Assembly: GCF_914767665.1 (NCBI RefSeq)
Contig: NC_059507.1
Coordinates: forward strand, 36,637,270 to 36,701,269
DNA: 64,000 nt
DNA from: Harmonia axyridis
Lineage: Eukaryota > Arthropoda > Insecta > Coleoptera > Coccinellidae
Reading direction: 5' to 3'
Part shown: piece by piece, positions 1 to 10,803 of the stretch
How the letters are laid out: the number at the start of each line of letters is the position of its first letter
How positions within the stretch are numbered: position 1 is the first letter of the stretch
The notes under the pieces: generated by a model
The model's database searches: none
What the model was told of the DNA's origin: nothing
The model's input: the letters and a program-made list of their open reading frames with translations, nothing else
Program-made: the position numbers and the translations under genes

Positions 1-616
1 TATGTTGATGAGCTGAGTTGTGTCTCGTAAACTCAAGAATGGAACTCGGAAAATTCAAGAATTATTGTTGAAAAGCCATCCATCCATCTCTAACGTTCTA
101 CTGTTTGGTGCGGTTTTTTGACTGCTGGTATGATTGAACATTACTTATTCGAAAATGAGGCTGCTGTAACTGTTGCGTTGAAAAAATACTACTAACGAGC
201 TTTAACTAATGATTTATTATAGCCAGAATTGACAGATATTGATATGAACGTTTTTTCTCAAAAACAGCGTTACACTAGCAAGGATCCAATAGCAATTTTG
301 CAAGAAAAAATTCCTCTCCGTGTTAATCACACCTGGCAATCGAGATCTAATGATTCAACACCTTCAAACTTTTTTCTTTGAGGCCTCGTGGAAAGTAAAG
401 TTTAGGCTTATGTACCCACAATAAATTCAAGACCTTGAAGATAAAATTCTTGAAATTATCGAGGACATAGAGCCGTGAATGTGCGAAATGGTTATGGAAA
501 ATTTCATGATAAGAATATGGAGCTGCAAGCGTAGGTATTGTAGACATTTGAAAGGTATCTCTTCCTCCCTGACAATGAAATGAACATCCATTGATTTCTC
601 CAATTGGAAAACCCTT
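1..616 (+). pseudogene. DD41D-type mariner transposase remnant, 3' part
   Basis: The window opens inside a decayed cut-and-paste transposase. Reading the + strand with frame changes gives a TVWCGF block near 108-125, an IIGPYFFEN-like block near 130-160, an LTPLDFFLWG-like block (PSNFFL*GLVESKV) near 360-400 and an IEDIEP block near 455-475. Several in-frame stops (for example in FFL*GLV) and at least one frameshift show it is dead. The 3' end AAACCCTT followed by TA (617-618) resembles the terminal repeat of the related remnant at 34300. The 5' half lies outside the window. The family is close to, but distinct from, the five deletion derivatives downstream. Confidence 0.72.
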
Positions 617-904
617 TATATACTACATCTTTAGTAGATCTTCGTAGATTTTTACAGCAATAGGATGGTTTTTTTCGAAGGCGAACTCGAACGTAACCTC
701 AAAATCCCATGACCTTAGGTGAATATTCCCATTTATGGCCTCTTTCAAACATCCCATATGATGCATCGAAATGGCTGGAACACTGACCAAAGCACCCAGA
801 ACGTAAAATATATTATTCCAGATACTTCCCAGACGGTTCATACAAATCTCCCGTCTCGCTCTATACACATTACTCCAATGAAGAATTTCGCCTCCAATTA
901 ACGT

Positions 905-1340
905 CGCAAAGTATCAAGCACAGAAAGAGAGAGAGAACCGTCTGGAAGATCTCCCAACGTTCCACACTCCCTCCTCCCACTCCTCATCGTTGGGGATCCG
1001 TCGAAGCGTGGGATTATTGCAATTCCGAAATCGTTGTCGCCGGGCAACCGTCCCGAAAAAGAATAAAATTACCGGCATTACATCATACGAAACGAGAGAG
1101 GGCCGTCCGTCATCTTCTTCTTCTTACTGGGAGAGCCTTCCGTATTTTCGAACCGTGTTTGGTTGATTTGGACGTGAGACGGGCCACCTGAGCTCAGTCG
1201 GCGTCGCAGCTACCTTGTCTGACACAAAGAGGTCGCTGGAAATGAATCGCTTCCACCGCTCGCCTGATCCAGATTCGTGTATTTATTGGGGAAGGCTGCC
1301 CATGGCGATATGTTGGCTTTTAGGGGTTGGGGAGGGTTCG
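905..1340. other. GC/CpG-richer unique island
   Basis: This stretch is visibly less AT-rich than its surroundings and has many CpG dinucleotides (CGTCGAAGCG, GTCGCCGGGC). I see no open frame worth calling and no match to the repeats recognised elsewhere in the window. It could be conserved noncoding or regulatory DNA, or an untranslated exon. The following stretch, 1341-1660, is plain AT-rich sequence in which I see nothing. Confidence 0.3.
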
Positions 1341-1677
1341 TCTCAACGATCTTCCTTGAACAAAACATGACATCACGAGGTATTTTTATGAATCTTCAAC
1401 TTTTTGGATTCTGTCCAGAATAATACACTGATGAGGAAAGAAAAGGATCAGCAAGATTTTAAACTATTTTTATCAATATACTCTCAAATTAATTCACAAA
1501 TAGTTTGTTCCTTATCTATTTTTCATTAGAGCATATGAACTGAATATACGCAAAATGTAGACCAATTAGCTAAAAATTTTCCTGCCATTTCAGAAATTTT
1601 ATAATTTCCGTAAAAATTTTAAGTGAGAAATATATTTGGATAATAATGATCAAGTGTTCCAGAACACAATCGGCATA

Positions 1678-1884
1678 TTATGTTCTACGTGTACTGTGGT
1701 CGGCTGGCTTTGATTCTTGTGTCAAATGAACTTTATAATGATGGAGATACAAATCCAGACGCACAATTCGCCAAAGCGTGCCGTAAGAGAGGCCCAAGTG
1801 TTTTGAGCACAGAGGAATGGATAAATTATTGCGCCTGTTTGACAGATGCCATTCAAACAGAACTGTGAAATCCAGACCACGACA
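1678..1884 (-). pseudogene. mariner transposase N-terminal (HTH) fragment
   Basis: The minus strand reads LGLSYGTLWRIV followed by YKVHLTQESKPADHSTRR. This matches the second helix-turn-helix and linker of the mariner transposase group also seen at 61690-62440 and in the deletion derivatives (canonical block: LGLSYGT.WRIL...YK.QL.QELKP). Only about 65 residues survive and the catalytic domain is absent. A related stretch at about 62190-62300 carries the same CCGTAAGAGAGGCCCAA nucleotide block, so the two are paralogous copies. Confidence 0.7.
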
Positions 1885-1905
1885 TCGATAACCCAATTTT
1901 CAATT

Positions 1906-2355
1906 TTTATTCATCTCTATTTTGAGTCGTTAATGTGAAGCTATACCTCCAAACTTCAAAAAAGTTATTGTATAATTTTTTTGTTCATTGAATCGTCAAT
2001 TTGATACCAATACATCCTCATAACTGCATATTTCATGCAACTGGGTCCAAATTGAAATTATTGAATATCATAATTCAATATTCCTATAGGGGAAACATGG
2101 GAACCAAATGAACGTGAACTGTAAGATACAATTTTATGATAATTCATAATATAGCAATTGGAATAATAGCAAACATCTGAAGCAATATATTATTCCGCAT
2201 TTGGTCAGAAACATGGCAATAAACTCAGCTCAAGTACATGAAACTGTTCGTTGTATCGATTGTTCATACAAATTAGTGTATATGTTCATCGATTCGGTAA
2301 CCGTTGTGGAAATTATTGTTTTCCAAGAATTAATTACGTTCTATTTTCGTTTCAG
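1906..2355. other. AT-rich spacer
   Basis: AT-rich sequence with no recognised repeat or coding feature. A short frame at 2201-2467 begins with GTG, runs into the candidate exon below and resembles nothing I know. Confidence 0.4.
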
Positions 2356-2419
2356 AATACGTACTGAGCAGCAACTCATCAGGATACCCGGTAGCAGTGA
2401 ACTCCACGAATCAAATAAG
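2356..2419 (+). other. candidate 64-nt host exon (weak)
   Basis: A pyrimidine-rich tract ending in TTTCGTTTCAG precedes 2356, and AATAAG|GTGGGT follows 2419, so both splice-site consensuses are present. Two frames are open across the 64 bases. One reads YVLSSNSSGYPVAVNSTNQI, a Ser/Asn-rich composition like disordered regions of regulatory proteins. I do not recognise the protein. Its length of 3n+1 would change the frame if it were skipped. The donor GTGGGT is less common than GTAAGT, and pairs like this arise by chance, so this is only a candidate. Confidence 0.22.
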
Positions 2420-2589
2420 GTGGGTGGCTTAATTTTGACGTTCCTGTTTAATGAAATATGTTGTTAGTGTTGGTACACAAGGGTTTGTCAACTGATAGTG
2501 GAATGATATCTTCCATCAGGCGTTTAATATATCTTCTTTGATTTCATTTATCGGTTCAAAATCTCTATTAATTCAATATACCCATGTTT

Positions 2590-3707
2590 CGGGTGTCCCA
2601 AATTCGTTGTCTAGTGAGAGGATCTCAGAATCCCTTTTGAGCTAGAAGAAAATGTATGGCACGTTTTCGGGCTCAATTTTTTAGACAATTAATTTGGTTA
2701 AAACCGCAACCTCATAAGTTCAGTTGTTTTCAATTTATGAGAGAAAATTGGAACAAGGCATGAAATGAAAAGTTCTTATTACTTATTTATTACTGGTGCT
2801 ATCAATAACTTGATTTTTTTGCCATTAGTTTTGAAGTTATAATACAAACTTGTGTTTTTTCAAAAGTCAACCATATAAATTTTTATAACAAATGAAATCG
2901 CTTGATTCTTTCATTTCAAAAAATATATGAAACGATGTATAAATTTCTTATAAAACTATAAAATCAAAAGTTTCAGTTTCACACGGACAATGAACCAAGT
3001 GTTTATATTTGATAATCTGTGATCATCAGATAATTTAAATATTCGGTGGCCATCAAGGTCTCCGGATTTAACACTGTTAGATTTTTTTTTTGGTCACATT
3101 TGAAGAACAACATTTATCAATTTGAAAATGTTGAAATATTAAAAAAATCTAACAATTTTAAATCCGGGGACCTTGGTGGCCACCGAATATTTCAATAATC
3201 TGAAGTTCACAGATTATTATACGTAGGAATTTGGTTCATTTGCCATATGAAACTGAATTTTTTGGTGATTTTCATATCGTCCCAAAATATTCATATATCA
3301 TGTTATTTATTATTATATATTTTTGAAAAGGAAGAAATTAAGCGATTGTATTTATTATAGAAATGTCCATGATTCACATTTAAAGAAGCACAAGTTTGTA
3401 TCATAATTTCAAAACTAATTGCAATAAAAAACAAATGACTACATCAATGGATTCTACTGATGAAATTGCCTGTAAAACAATTTTGTTTCAAGTTGATAGC
3501 ACCAGTGATAAACAAGTTATGGGAACTTTTCATTTGATGCCATTTTTCAATTTTCTCTTATAGCTTGAAAACAGTTGAATATATGAGGTTGCGGTTTTCA
3601 CCAAATCAATTCTCTCAAAAATCGAGCCTGTAAATATGCCATTCATTTTTTTCTAGCTCAGAGGGATTCTGTGATCACCCCATTACACAATGAATTTGGG
3701 ACACCCG
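2590..3707. mobile_element. foldback element made from inverted mariner 3' halves
   Basis: The element begins CGGGTGTCCCAAATTCG and ends CGAATTTGGGACACCCG. The two arms are imperfect inverted copies of each other for almost the whole length, meeting near 3110-3150. Toward the centre each arm carries the same motif when read inward. From 3045 the + strand reads WPSRSPDLTLLDFFFG, and the other arm gives the same block on the minus strand. That block is the last-Asp region of DD41D mariner transposases. The element is therefore an inverted duplication of a transposon 3' portion. No intact ORF is present and no clear TA flank was found. Confidence 0.75.
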
Positions 3708-4170
3708 ATACAATATCATATCTAATTCAAAATTTTAATTTCCAATGACACTAAAAAATTGTGAGGGGTAGTTTAACTATTTTAAAACAGCCTGTTGAAC
3801 TATTATTCAGGATTGTTCAAACTTGATGAAACAAGTGAATATATTTATATAGTCAAATTTCAAGGGTCGGGATTTCTTAGGGGAGGACATACTGTATATA
3901 ATGATGGCTTTTATTCAGAATGGACGATCATATTTCTTTACCCCTTAAAGACAACTGTTAACTTTTTAATATGACGAAAATTTTATTTTCGGCGAACATG
4001 ACTCCTTCAAAATTATTTTTTTATGGGTGTGCAGCACTTGGATACATTGGGACTTGTCGAAGCTCGTTAGGGTTGGAAAATCCTGTAAGAGTATAATAAC
4101 TTGGCCATTTGATACCAAATAGGTATTGATAACAAGAAAAGTTCTCTAGAAATAGTATATTATTCATAAG
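3708..4170. other. AT-rich spacer
   Basis: AT-rich sequence without recognised features. Confidence 0.4.
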
Positions 4171-4241
4171 GAGGAGAAGTGTCACTTTTCATGGCTAGCC
4201 TGTGTAATTGAAAGCGGGCCATGAAATGTCACTTCTTCTCC
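4171..4241. repeat. short inverted repeat (hairpin)
   Basis: GAGGAGAAGTGTCACTTTTC followed by ATGGC (4171-4195) is repeated inverted, with a few mismatches, as GCCATGAAATGTCACTTCTT followed by CTCC. The arms are about 24 nt, separated by about 22 nt. It may be the core of a decayed MITE, because homology between the AT-rich flanks extends slightly further. Confidence 0.6.
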
Positions 4242-4889
4242 AAATAAAATATTTTATTTTTTTTGCAAACATTTTGAATTTTATAGAAATCTGGAGAACC
4301 AATTTTTAGATGAGATTTATATTAACTATCGTTATAATTGATTGGCCAATGGAAAATTTGCCTAGTTGCGGTTATCATGTTGAATTAATTGTGACAGATA
4401 TGAAGTATAATTGATAGGTGATAGTTATCATTGCTATGAAATTTTTTCTCTGGCGAAGAAAAAGTAAAACTTTTCTATGATCTTCTCAGTCAAAATATGA
4501 CGCTGTTATTGTACGTTTGAAAAAAAAAGATATTTATTTTTCATCAAATTTACTGATTATTCTTCAATTCAAGCTTTCCAATCGAATAGTTGAGTAGAGA
4601 TCGCTAAAATCTCTGTCGTAACAAATTGAGATAAAGCTTATCCATGCGTAATCTGAAAAGAAAAAAACGAACACTTAGTAGTGTTCAGATATTACTCGAA
4701 ACGTGTCAAAAAAATTTCCTCTCAGATGATAATAAGGTCTGCACGGCCATTAGCTTCAGCTTTGTAGTCTTTTTTCCACTCAGATTGGTCCTCTTCATCT
4801 TTCCGAATTATTCAGAAAAAATCCACCCCACCCCTGTTGAAATATCGAGGTCGCCAGGGTAGAAAATGCGAATTTCCCCAGCTTTTAAA
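4242..4889. other. AT-rich spacer
   Basis: AT-rich sequence. A frame at 4644-4862 has no recognisable family features. Nothing else is seen. Confidence 0.35.
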
Positions 4890-5290
4890 CAGTAATGGAA
4901 AACTGAACAGAAACGAGAGAAAAATCGTTGTTTCCAACGTCCATCCCAGGGTAAAATTAAGAAGAAAGGGCGAACAATGAAATTATGCGGCACAAAAGTC
5001 AGAGCCCCGTTGTTAATAGATAGAAAAAAGATAAGGAGATAATAATAGAATTATAAAGATATCATTCAGAGATGTCACCGACAGAGGGCGCCCTGAAAGC
5101 TAAGCAGTGCCGCGAAAGGACGCGATAAGATGCTCTTTCCCCTCGGTAAATATGAGCGGACGATAAGGCAGATCCCTGCTGGTTCCCGCATTCAACTTGC
5201 TCCGTTGCCTTTCTGTGCTTCGTGACGTTTGGCCGAAAACAGTGCAAACGTTGACTCGAATTTGCCTTTGGTCTTTTGCATACATATAGA
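4890..5290. other. GC/CpG-richer unique island
   Basis: The centre at 5065-5260 is CpG-rich and carries GAGGGCGCCCTGAAAGC. Two overlapping minus-strand frames of 61 codons look like chance openings. No repeat family is recognised. Confidence 0.3.
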
Positions 5291-5571
5291 GTATTTATAA
5301 TTCAGTAACAAGACTTTAGATAAAAAAGCTTTTTTTCCATAAACATTTATCTGCAAACTCTCCGTTACCTATCTACAGAGCGTTACAAATTCTAGATTTT
5401 TCGTTCAAAGCTCTTTCTCTTGTTGTAGAGCTCCATGTGTGAAAATCTACCAGTAGCGCAATATCTGCCAGGAGATTTTCACAATCATTCAGTATACTGG
5501 ATGAAGTAAGCCCTAGAACGTCAGTCAAATTTTGATACACATTGTATATTGAATAGAACTTAGCATTCTAT

Positions 5572-6265
5572 AACCTCAAGGCGGCGCGATCCCTGGAATC
5601 ATACTGCAAGGGGTCTTTGTTAACCCGGGAGTGCCGTAACACCATGAAGCAAATGGCCAGAGGTAATACAGTTACTCTACTATGGGTACCAGGACACTGT
5701 CGTGTTGAAGGAAACGAAAAAGAAGATGAACTTGCAAAAAGTACATCAAGGTTAACACCTGCTGTACCTGAGCCTTTCTGTGGCTAGGAAAAGACTAATA
5801 TGAGGCAGCGATCCAGCAATGAGAGTTGAATAACAGGATAACCCACTGGACAAACACTCCTGGACTTACTCAGGCCAATAAATTCGTGATGATTTCACCT
5901 CCTATGTCAGAAAGTTCTTGAAGCTGCCACGATCTGAGCTTCGGTTGATGGAAGGACTGCTGACGGGGCACTGTCGGTACAAACATCATTTGTACCGTAT
6001 AGGAAAGTCAGCAGATGAGATTTGCGGCCTCTGTGGATCAGAAGCAGAAACAGTTGAACACATGGTATGCAAGTGTCCAGAGCTGGCTGGCCGTGAGGTA
6101 ACGGCCATGAGCTCTAAGGAGGTTATCAGTTCTATCAACGCTATTGACGACCTCCTTGGGTTTCTATGAATGAGTAGGGTACAGAACAAAAGATCTACAT
6201 GGTCGCAGTTTTCGGAAGGCTTACCGAGCCACAACGACCCCAGTTCAAATAATAATAATGATAGC
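5572..6265 (+). pseudogene. I-clade-like non-LTR retrotransposon 3' end: RNase H and CCHC
   Basis: The remnant covers the end of the second ORF of a non-LTR retrotransposon. The RNase H part reads ARSLESYCKGS, then TVTLLWVPGH, then VEGNEKEDELAKS (5590-5750). It contains the conserved WVPGH.G..GNE.AD motif, with one Asp changed to Glu (KED). After a stop and frameshift near 5790-5900, a C-terminal block at 5918-6169 reads LLTGHCRYKHHLYRIGKSAD followed by a CGLCG...EH....CP knuckle. The 3' untranslated region ends in a TAA-type tail (AATAATAATAATGA, about 6247-6260). RNase H with a TAA tail is typical of the I clade. The element is 5'-truncated, as usual for these elements. Confidence 0.82.
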
Positions 6266-6387
6266 ACTCCATAAACACTGACAAAATGCAAGAACTTCTG
6301 AATAGAATTTCATATAGTCGTAGGTTTCATCATTTGAAAAAGGAACATGAAGTGGGATTTTTTTTCTAAAATATTCGAAGGTATATT

Positions 6388-6950
6388 CTTCTTCTTGATA
6401 GTGCCAATTCGTTATCGGATATTGAAGACCATTCTGGCTATTGTGACCTTATTCACTGCTGCACGAAACAGTCCAATTGTTGTTTCCGAGAACCAGACTC
6501 TCAAATTTCTGAGCCACGAAATTCTCCTCCTGCCGGGACCTCTCCTTCCCTCAACCTTGCCCTGCAGTATTAGCTGGAGAAGGCCGTATCGTTGTTCATT
6601 CCGCATGATGTGGCCCAAGTACTCCAGTTTCCTCCTCTTCACGGTGTCAACAATTTCAGTTTTCTTGTTGACTAATATTAGTCTTTCATTGGTCATGTGC
6701 TCTGTCCAACTGATTCGGAGTATTCTTCTGTAGAGCCACATCTCGAATGCTTCAAGCTTCTTACACGAAGCTTCAGTAAGCGTCCATGACTCCACCCCAT
6801 ACAGAAGCACAGGAAAGACATAGCACTTCAGAAGTCGTACTTTGGTCTTCACGTTCAGGTCGTGATTCGTGAGAAGTTTTTTCATTTTAATGAAAGCAGC
6901 TCTTGCATTTTCAATTCTACCGCGGATTTCCCTCGAATGATCCCATTCAT
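6388..6950 (-). pseudogene. non-LTR reverse transcriptase C-terminal fragment
   Basis: The minus strand encodes a continuous stretch of about 180 residues matching the region after the catalytic RT domain in endonuclease-RT elements. Blocks in order are RIENARAAFIKMKKLL, CYVFPVLLYGVESWTLT, LEAFEMWLYRRILRISW, LEYLGHIMRNEQRYGLLQLI and GKVEGRRGPGRRRISWLRNL. It ends VFNIR at about 6412 and is followed by a short (GAA)n-like tail (CTTCTTCTT at 6388-6396 on the + strand). Homology stops abruptly near 6950, so the frame continuing to 7089 is not element-derived at its start. It is the best preserved retrotransposon frame in the window, but the catalytic domain is missing. Confidence 0.85.
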
Positions 6951-6999
6951 CATATATTATATTACTAACGAAAAAAAAAAAACAAATAACGCCGAAATA

Positions 7000-7330
7000 A
7001 AAATTCCATCTCGAATATCCTCCCAATCGTGAGTTGTCCCAATCTGACATGCATCCCGATCCCCCCTCCATTGTAAACAACAGTACCATAACAGTTATGA
7101 AGATCCGACACGAACCAAAATCTGTTTTTATTCATGAGGCATTCCGGATAGAATCGGTTCGATCGATATTTCGGGGGTCAACTTTGACAGCGCGTAAAAT
7201 TCGGTCGAAAGAAATGTGCGTGACTCGTCGAACAGACTTATCGGACCCTTTTCCATTTTCCCGTATCCTGTTTACATTCTAATGGCGACGTATCAACAAG
7301 CCGAATGATGAGATGCACCCGCGGAGATAC
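7000..7330. other. GC/CpG-richer unique island
   Basis: The segment is CpG-rich (GGTTCGATCGATATTTCG, CGTGACTCGTCG) with no recognised repeat. Frames here are short. The following 7331-7990 is AT-rich spacer in which I see nothing. Confidence 0.3.
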
Positions 7331-7991
7331 GCATCAGGGTGGTGTACTTCGAATAATAATCAAGCCTTGGAATCGAGGGAAAACAAATTTTGCGTCATGA
7401 TGAAATTTTCAGTGTTGACGTTTTTCGATACTTGGGTTTTGAAGGTGATGATTGCCATCTGAAATCCAGAAGGTCCATTGTCTTGCTGTAATTGTAAGGA
7501 TAAGTCAAATATTTGATTGACTTGGTTGTTACCGGGTTGAAATCGATTCAATTGATATCAAATAAATACAAGTTCTAATTATCACCATTTGTCCACAAGA
7601 GTTGTTTCGCTACACAAAATGTAAGAAACCTGAAGATGCTAATGTGTAGCCAAATAATTGTTATTTACATAATAAAATAGTGAAAATTCGAATGACTCAA
7701 GTTATGTATATCAAGGAAAATTCAATGAAAAATGACGAGTCTTTCACATTAATATAATTTCACTGTTTCAAGTACCGTTGCCATTCTGACATTCTTAACA
7801 ACATGGTTTATTATTCAGCTCTATCTCGTAGAATGAAATTATCGAATCACTCAATGACATAATCATGGAGCGTCATAAACTTACACACCGATTGTGTACC
7901 AACTTCATTAAAATAGCTTTTATAGTTTTCAAGAAAAAAAATGGATAATTGATCGGTTTATAATTTCCAAAAACTTTTAAAGACGGTGAAG

Positions 7992-8402
7992 AATAGTTAT
8001 TTATAATACAAGTGCAGAAGGCATTGATATTCTTCCACGAGTTCAAAATTTAAAAACGAGCCACGAAGTGGCGAGTTTTGGAATGAACGAGTGGTAGAAT
8101 GAGCCTTCTGTACGAGTATTATACATTATTTTCTCTAATTCATTGCATTTTCATTGAAATTAATGAAATATTTCCATAAATATAATTTAGTGATTTTTGC
8201 ATTGAGAAATGTTGGTTGGCAGAACTGATTTCTTTAAGACAAATTGATGAATTGACAGATAAAGCCGTGGCGGAAAGTTCGGAGTACCAACATAGAATAA
8301 TAAAATATAACCATGAAAACTGTGCGTTTCTGATATATTCTCGCACGATTTTGTTCTACAAGATGTGGAAGAATGAACGGAATAACCACAGAATTAGAGA
8401 AA
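7992..8402 (+). repeat. 411-bp composite repeat, copy 1
   Basis: This is one of three near-identical copies (13711-14122 and, inverted, 45868-46278). It starts AATAGTTATTT and ends AATTAGAGAAA. The left third is a foldback: TATAATACAAGTGCAGAAGG pairs with CCTTCTGTACGAGTATTATA around an inner palindrome of CGAGCCACGAAGTGGCGAG type. The right two thirds are bounded by TTTCTCTAATTC and GAATTAGAGAAA as short inverted ends. Frames of 68-76 codons on both strands are shared by all copies, but they resemble nothing known and lie antiparallel on the same DNA. The unit is probably a non-autonomous DNA transposon. Confidence 0.8.
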
Positions 8403-8670
8403 CAATAATTCCTAACCTGAATGGCTTGTCAAAAGTCAAAAGTTGATAGCTTCAAAAGTGACAGCTGCCTTTCATGAAAAATCCTCTTTTTGAATGGTGT
8501 TGTTTATTTAGTATTTTATTGAGCTATTTGTTTCGCTAAAGTTCATTCACCTTTTTTAGTATTTGGTGAATAAATTAATAATATGAAGTTTATATTTTTG
8601 GGAAACATTTAATATTTCGAAATTTTCATGGAGATACGCAATGTAAGTTTTTACAAAATAGGACGTTATA

Positions 8671-8714
8671 CGGATTCAAGATTGAAAGTGTCATGTGATC
8701 TGTTTCGTATTTAG
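8671..8714 (+). repeat. 44-bp dispersed repeat shared with 35642-35685
   Basis: GATTCAAGATTGAAAGTGTC followed by ATGTGATCTGTTTCGTATTTA occurs here and, with one or two changes, at 35642-35685. Surrounding sequence is not obviously shared. It is probably a scrap of an unrecognised repeat. Confidence 0.6.
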
Positions 8715-8810
8715 TTGGATTTATGAATTCCTCTAATTCCAGAACTAGAACTATTAACATTATTAAGAGAACATCTATATAATGACACAAAATTTTTAAC
8801 TTCGGAAAAA

Positions 8811-8888
8811 GCACCTCTTCGAGCGGGAATCGAACCCGCATTTCACAAATCACTAGTTCAGTGCTCTCACCAATATGCTCTCAATTAT
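8811..8888 (-). tRNA. tRNA-Thr(AGT)-like pseudogene or SINE head
   Basis: On the minus strand the segment carries a perfect T-arm (GCGGG-TTCGATT-CCCGC) with an exact B-box, a recognisable D-arm/A-box-like part (CATATTGGTGAGAGC), and an anticodon loop CTAGTGA that would give AGT (Thr). The anticodon stem is only partly paired and I find no 5' acceptor strand complementary to the 3' TCGAAGA. A TTTTT run follows about 10 nt downstream. The result is a tRNA-derived relic, not a functional tRNA. It may be a decayed gene copy or the head of a tRNA-derived SINE. Confidence 0.6.
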
Positions 8889-8959
8889 TTTCAGAAGAAA
8901 AATCATTATTTCATATGAAATTTTTTTTGAATAATAAAGTTGCGATCGCTCAATAAGTT

Positions 8960-9470
8960 CATTCTCCAGACTCTAAGTCTGAAATCGTCGACGTTGCCAT
9001 GTCTAAGACAAGTCGCGGAATTCATCTCAACTCGTCTCGACAGAATTATTAAAAAATTCATGGTTCGAATGCTCCTCGCGATTTCGAATCATCATAAATT
9101 CCGTTCTTTCATCAGAGACGCAGCGAAATCTCCCAGGACCGGATCCACCGAAGACGCACGGTGACGAAAAAACGTCAGGTCGTATATGAAGAACACGTCC
9201 GGATGCGAAAAGTCGATGACAGCTCTTGTATAGAGGGAAGAACCGAAAATGCGGGAATTTTCCCTGGTTGGAGAATGAGAATATCAACCGGAGTTATTAT
9301 CTTTTTCTCGGGAAGACATGTCTGTTCGGAAGTTGTTTACACGTTTTAATACTAGGACCTGTTGTTTATGGTGAGCCATATTGGCTTTCCCTACGCGAAA
9401 CATGGCAGGCCGAACAGGAAAATTGGCTTTATGGGGGACAATGCTCTCTCAACGGCATAACGTTTCGATT
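8960..9470. other. GC/CpG-richer unique island
   Basis: The segment contains many CpGs and restriction-like palindromes (TCGTCTCGACAG, CCAGGACCGGATCC). Overlapping frames on both strands (for example 9027-9287 minus, 9226-9474 plus) look like chance openings in less AT-rich DNA. No repeat is recognised. Confidence 0.3.
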
Positions 9471-9616
9471 TTGAACATTCGTCATGGAAAATAGCGACCT
9501 ATTATTCGTCATCATCAATTAATTATTTTAGGTTGTATGTTTGGTGTCCATAATAATGGATTCAATAGAATAAATATACTTGATTTGTGTTGAATAAGTA
9601 GAGAACGATGTTTATA

Positions 9617-10284
9617 CACTGCGCAAAAAAATTAACGCACATTCTGAAAATCTCAATTTTAATGAAATTTTACTCTACATTGACTTTATAACTTATTTTT
9701 ATGTTCTCTCGGGAAGGTTTTGAACGAATTAAGACACATTAAATGGAAGAAAAATTCAGGATTTCACCGAATCTTATGTGAAAGAAGAGAAATAAACAAT
9801 TTTCGAAATACTGGAATGCTGATAAGTGATTTAATACTTGGTATTTTCACCCCTTACGTTAATTACAGCTTGGCAACGACGGTTCATACTCAAAATGAGT
9901 GATCTTAAAATGTTCGGATCTAATCCTTCCCAGATTTCTCTGAGTTGGATTCCTAAGTCATAAAGAGTAGCTGGATGATTTTCTGAACTTCTCAGCTTTC
10001 TATTGAGGTTGTCCCAAACCTGCTCAATCGGATTGAGATCTGGACTTCTTGCTGGCCATTCCATTCGAGAGACTTCAACCTCTTCAAGGTACTCCTGAAC
10101 GATGCGCGCACGATGGGGTCTGGCATTATCGTCCATAAAAATGAAATTTTCACCAATGTATGGGGCAAATGGCCCTACATGCTCTTCAAGAATGTTCCTT
10201 ATATACCTATCAGCATTCATAGCTCCATTATCAACGACCACTAGGTCTGTGCGAGCAGTCAAAGATATTCCACCCCATAGCATA
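9617..10284 (-). pseudogene. Tc1-like transposon 3' half (DD34E transposase)
   Basis: The minus strand encodes about 150 uninterrupted residues of the catalytic domain: MLWGGISLTARTDLVVV, FIFMDDNARPHRARIV and WPARSPDLNPIEQVWDNL. The spacing from the Asp of DDNARPH to the Glu of PIEQVW is 34 residues, so the DD34E end of the catalytic triad is intact. The frame stops at about 9831. The terminal inverted repeat lies at 9617-9650 (CACTGCGCAAAAAAATTAAC) next to TA at 9615-9616. The 5' half, with the DNA-binding domain and first catalytic Asp, is absent because the sequence switches at about 10285 to an unrelated mariner. Confidence 0.88.
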
Positions 10285-10803
10285 ATCGATCAAGTGATAG
10301 TACGTGGGAGCAACGTCTAGAGAATACGGCGAGTAGGGCAGGACTTCCCATTTCAACGTTACCAAGTATATCTTGACCACTTCCGCAACATGGGGTCGAG
10401 CATCGTCATGCTGTAAAATCACTTTATCATGTCTCTTGTTGTATTGCGGCCGTTTATCTTCAAATCTTCGGCACGAATGCATTATTTCCGTTCGATTCTT
10501 TCACTAATTGCGGCTTCAATATAGGTATTTGAGAGCATTCGATGAGCCTCAGCCAAAGATTTATTCATATTAAAGCAAAAAATCAAAACCTCTCGCAAAT
10601 GACGAGAATTTAGCTCGCATGCTGTCATGTTTCATCGAGAAACATTGTGATGCAGACACAAATCGACTAATATTCTGATGCCGTTATGTTTTCAAATACA
10701 TAAGCTTATTGTATGACATCTACGATCTATTCATTTCGACTACCACTTACCGCTACAGCCATCTATTGCAAAACGGCGGAAGCAAAGTTGTACACCTTAT
10801 AAT
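10285..10803 (-). pseudogene. mariner (DD34D) transposase remnant, internally deleted
   Basis: Minus-strand pieces match classical mariner. The N-terminal helix-turn-helix reads NKSLAEAHRMLSNTYIEAAI (about 10500-10565). A catalytic block KVILQHDDARPHVAEVVK then LKWEVLPYSPYSLDVAP follows at about 10310-10425. The residue that should be the third Asp (PSDYHL in the family) is Tyr here (PTYYHL), so even this block would be inactive. The region between the two blocks is missing. The 5' terminal part ending at about 10803 (GGTGTACAACTTTGC on the minus strand) is shared with 37915-38195. Confidence 0.8.

Noticed and set aside
623..868. 81-codon minus-strand frame with a hydrophobic N-terminal part, resembling a receptor exon
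   Set aside because: It begins at GTG, runs into the neighbouring transposon end, has a plus-strand shadow, and no family motif could be named.
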